From Natronomonas salsuginis (GTDB lineage: Archaea > Halobacteriota > Halobacteria > Halobacteriales > Haloarculaceae), in contig NZ_QKNX01000001.1 in NCBI RefSeq assembly GCF_005239135.1, positions 124,001 to 188,000 of the forward strand: 64,000 nucleotides of DNA, in the 5' to 3' direction. Below are positions 62,330 through 64,000 of the stretch, in pieces. Numbering within the stretch: the stretch's first letter is position 1; each line of letters opens with the position of its first letter. The translations under genes and the position numbers were made by a program. The notes beneath the pieces are model-generated. The model was not told where the DNA came from. It searched no databases and worked only from the letters and a program-made list of their open reading frames with translations.

Positions 62330-62749
62330 ATGTACGATACCATTCTTGTCGGCACCGACGGAAGCGCGAACGCGAACCGTGCGATCGTCCACGCGCTCGA
62401 GCACGCAGAACAGTACGGAGCGACGCTCCACGGTATCTTCGTCGTCGACACGAGCCGTCTCGACGATCCCGCACTCGGAAGCGGGGCGATCGCAACGAAC
62501 GACGTCGAGGACATGGGACAGCAGTATCTCGGCGACATCGAACAGCGCGCGACGGACCTCGGAATCCCGTTCGTTGGCCGATGCTGTCACGGTCGGCCGT
62601 CCGAGGAGATCGTGCGGTACGCGGACGACATCGACGCCGACGTGATCGTCCTCGGCTATCAGGGGCAGTCACACACGGAAACGAATACGATCGGGAGCGT
62701 CACCGACCGCGTCGTACAGAGCGTTGGCCGCCCGGTACTCGTCGTCTGA
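62330..62749 (+). CDS. UspA-family universal stress protein
   Basis: A 139-residue universal stress protein. VGTDGSANANRAI at the N-terminus; the C-terminal ATP motif is degenerate: LGYQGQSHTETNTIGSVTDRVVQ (G-x-Q-G rather than G-x-H-G). An in-frame ATG at 62291 would add 13 residues. The Usp core is complete, including the DVIVLG strand. The altered motif may reduce ATP binding. Confidence 0.88.
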   Translation: MYDTILVGTDGSANANRAIVHALEHAEQYGATLHGIFVVDTSRLDDPALGSGAIATNDVEDMGQQYLGDIEQRATDLGIPFVGRCCHGRPSEEIVRYADDIDADVIVLGYQGQSHTETNTIGSVTDRVVQSVGRPVLVV

Positions 62750-62832
62750 CCGGACTCGTTGTTTCTGTCGATAGTTTTCAGTCGCCGATAACGAGTGTAA
62801 CACGGATACCCAAGGGGCGCGAACGGTCCTCC

Positions 62833-63336
62833 ATGCAAACGACTCGCAGACAGGTCGTTCGATCCTCGACGGTGGCCCTCGCGGTGGCCGTCTCGCTCGC
62901 TGGGTGCAACGGGAACGGAAACGGCAACGGCTCGGACGACACTCCGACACCCGAACCGAGCGGACCGGAAGCGCGCCTCGACACGTATCTCACCGAGAAC
63001 GACGCGAACCTCTACGACGGAAGCATCGAGGACCTGACCGGACAGGACGAGGTAACTATCCTCGTCGGTGCCGGTGACGATGGACTCGCGTACGATCCGC
63101 CCGCGGCGCGAATCGGCGTCGGGACGACGGTGATTTGGGAGTGGACCGGTCGCGGTGGCCGTCACAACGTCAACGGCGACCCCGAGATCGATTCCGACTT
63201 CGAATACACCAGCGGCGAGCTCATCGGTGAGGAGGGCCACACGTGGTCGTACACGTTCGAAGATGGCGGCGTCGCGCTCTACTACTGCGACGCACATAGA
63301 ACGGTGGGGCATCACGGGGCGCTGATCGTCGAGTGA
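62833..63336 (+). CDS. Halocyanin-like blue copper lipoprotein with changed axial ligand
   Basis: A 167-residue type-1 copper protein. N-terminal signal RRQVVRSSTVALAVAVSLAGC with lipobox Cys25, then a Gly/Asn/Ser linker. The copper ligands His111 (RHNVNG), Cys152 and His155 (YYCDAHRTVGHHG) are in place. The axial Met expected at Cys+8 is His160 instead. Probably carries electrons outside the membrane; the His for Met change would lower the redox potential or add a metal-binding site (inference). Confidence 0.88.
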   Translation: MQTTRRQVVRSSTVALAVAVSLAGCNGNGNGNGSDDTPTPEPSGPEARLDTYLTENDANLYDGSIEDLTGQDEVTILVGAGDDGLAYDPPAARIGVGTTVIWEWTGRGGRHNVNGDPEIDSDFEYTSGELIGEEGHTWSYTFEDGGVALYYCDAHRTVGHHGALIVE

Positions 63337-63447
63337 CTCGGCGGGCGAGCGTTCCCGAACCGAACCCGTCTCGGCGGTCGTCGATCGCCAACCGCGCCCG
63401 CTCGATAGTGTAACATACGGTTTGTGGCGTGTCGCCCGTCGGTCGCG

Positions 63448-63909
63448 TTACCTCTCCGTCGACCGCCGACCCGTGATCGATTCGATCTCGAGTGCGAACA
63501 CGGTCGGATCGACGTTTTCGATCGGTTCGTCGAACACTCGAAGCGGCACGAACAGCGCGTTCACCAACGCGTCGTCGAATTCGGTCGGCGGTCCGATCTC
63601 CGAAAGCGGTCCAGTTGCGATGATGCTCCAGGAGTCCCGCAGCGGATCCGCGCCGTAAACGAGAAAACACGCGGTGTGGGTCTTCGAAAGCATCTCGGTC
63701 TTTCGGCTGTCGGGATTCAATCCGAGTCTGACGTAGATTCGCTCGCCGTCGTAGTGGTAGGCGACGGGGATCGCGTAGCTGTCGCCGCCGTCGGCGAGCG
63801 CGAGAACACCGACCGCCTCTCCGCGGAGACGCGCTGTGACTTCGTCGTCCGTCATCCCGATGCTGTACGCAAACCTGATGTCCGTCATCTCCGTTCGAGG
63901 ATCGCCCAT
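63448..63909 (-). CDS. Pyridoxamine 5'-phosphate oxidase-like flavoprotein
   Basis: A 153-residue split-barrel flavoprotein of the PNPOx-like superfamily: GVLALADGGDSYAIPVAYHYDGERIYVRL, then HTACFLVYGADPLRDSWSIIATGPLSEIG. Such haloarchaeal proteins bind FMN or F420 and reduce small molecules; the substrate is unknown. Start at 63909 (MGDPRTEM); an inner Met (MTDIRF) at residue 8 is another choice. Confidence 0.85.
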   Translation of the reverse strand: MGDPRTEMTDIRFAYSIGMTDDEVTARLRGEAVGVLALADGGDSYAIPVAYHYDGERIYVRLGLNPDSRKTEMLSKTHTACFLVYGADPLRDSWSIIATGPLSEIGPPTEFDDALVNALFVPLRVFDEPIENVDPTVFALEIESITGRRSTER

Positions 63910-64000
63910 GACGGTAATACGAGCGGATTCCTCGAAAGTCTACCTACGCGAGTACCCCTGATCTCCGTCTATTCAGGTGCGTAAACACTCGCCCCCGGTA

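Overview
The window comes from the chromosome of a halophilic archaeon (class Halobacteria). The evidence is GC-rich DNA, strongly acidic proteins, many leaderless genes with a TATA-like element about 25 bases before the start codon, Tat-type lipoproteins (twin Arg ... GC lipobox), a halocyanin, an F420-type luciferase-like gene remnant, Cdc48, Dph2, ADP-forming acetyl-CoA synthetase and a salactin-type actin. The genus cannot be settled from the sequence alone. There are no rRNA genes, transposases, integrases or CRISPR arrays; the window reads as core-like chromosome with one decayed gene and one AT-rich island.

Layout. 1-3.3 kb: polyphosphate kinase (5' end outside the window) and a PhoU-like DUF47 protein. 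3.3-5.8 kb: tRNA-Lys(CUU), a TrkA-N/DHH phosphoesterase, a PRC-barrel protein and thioredoxin. 5.8-9.0 kb: ADP-forming acyl-CoA synthetase with a DRTGG-domain partner. 9.0-11.9 kb: a ZnuABC-type metal importer whose binding protein carries an eight-unit His/Asp/Glu repeat. 12-23.2 kb: mixed housekeeping and membrane genes, including a DtxR-type regulator, hisD, an enoyl-CoA isomerase-like protein and three transporters or membrane pairs. 23.2-36.6 kb: Cdc48, a fused siroheme decarboxylase (AhbA-AhbB type), a TrpD-like protein, a Tat cyclophilin, Nudix, CHY zinc finger, quinone reductase, GlcD-like oxidase, Sir2, cupin and redoxin genes.

36.8-42.9 kb is the most interesting block. It holds SDR + decayed LLM oxidoreductase (minus strand), MBL hydrolase + HAD hydrolase (plus), an ACAD10/11-like acyl-CoA dehydrogenase (minus) and an aminoglycoside-phosphotransferase-like kinase (plus). 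HAD, kinase and dehydrogenase are the three domains fused in animal ACAD10. The promoters of this block share a near-identical TTAC(C)AATGTT element. The block may be an archaeal route for breaking down 4-hydroxyacyl-CoA through a phosphorylated intermediate.

42.9-54.2 kb: a rhomboid protease with an outside domain, a METTL5-like methyltransferase, a salactin-like actin with a membrane-anchored coiled-coil neighbour, Dph2, YlbF, a PAS histidine kinase, an MBL protein, a coiled-coil protein and a HisG-like protein. 54.2-54.9 kb: an AT-rich gene-free stretch with nested inverted repeats. 54.9-64 kb: stress- and polyester-like genes (FabG/PhaB-type reductase, MaoC hydratase, dodecin, three UspA proteins), a DUF5305 membrane protein with a palindromic upstream site, two winged-helix regulators, two tiny zinc-ribbon proteins, a halocyanin with a substituted copper ligand and a PNPOx-like flavoprotein. 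Function calls rest on motifs read by eye; no database search was run.
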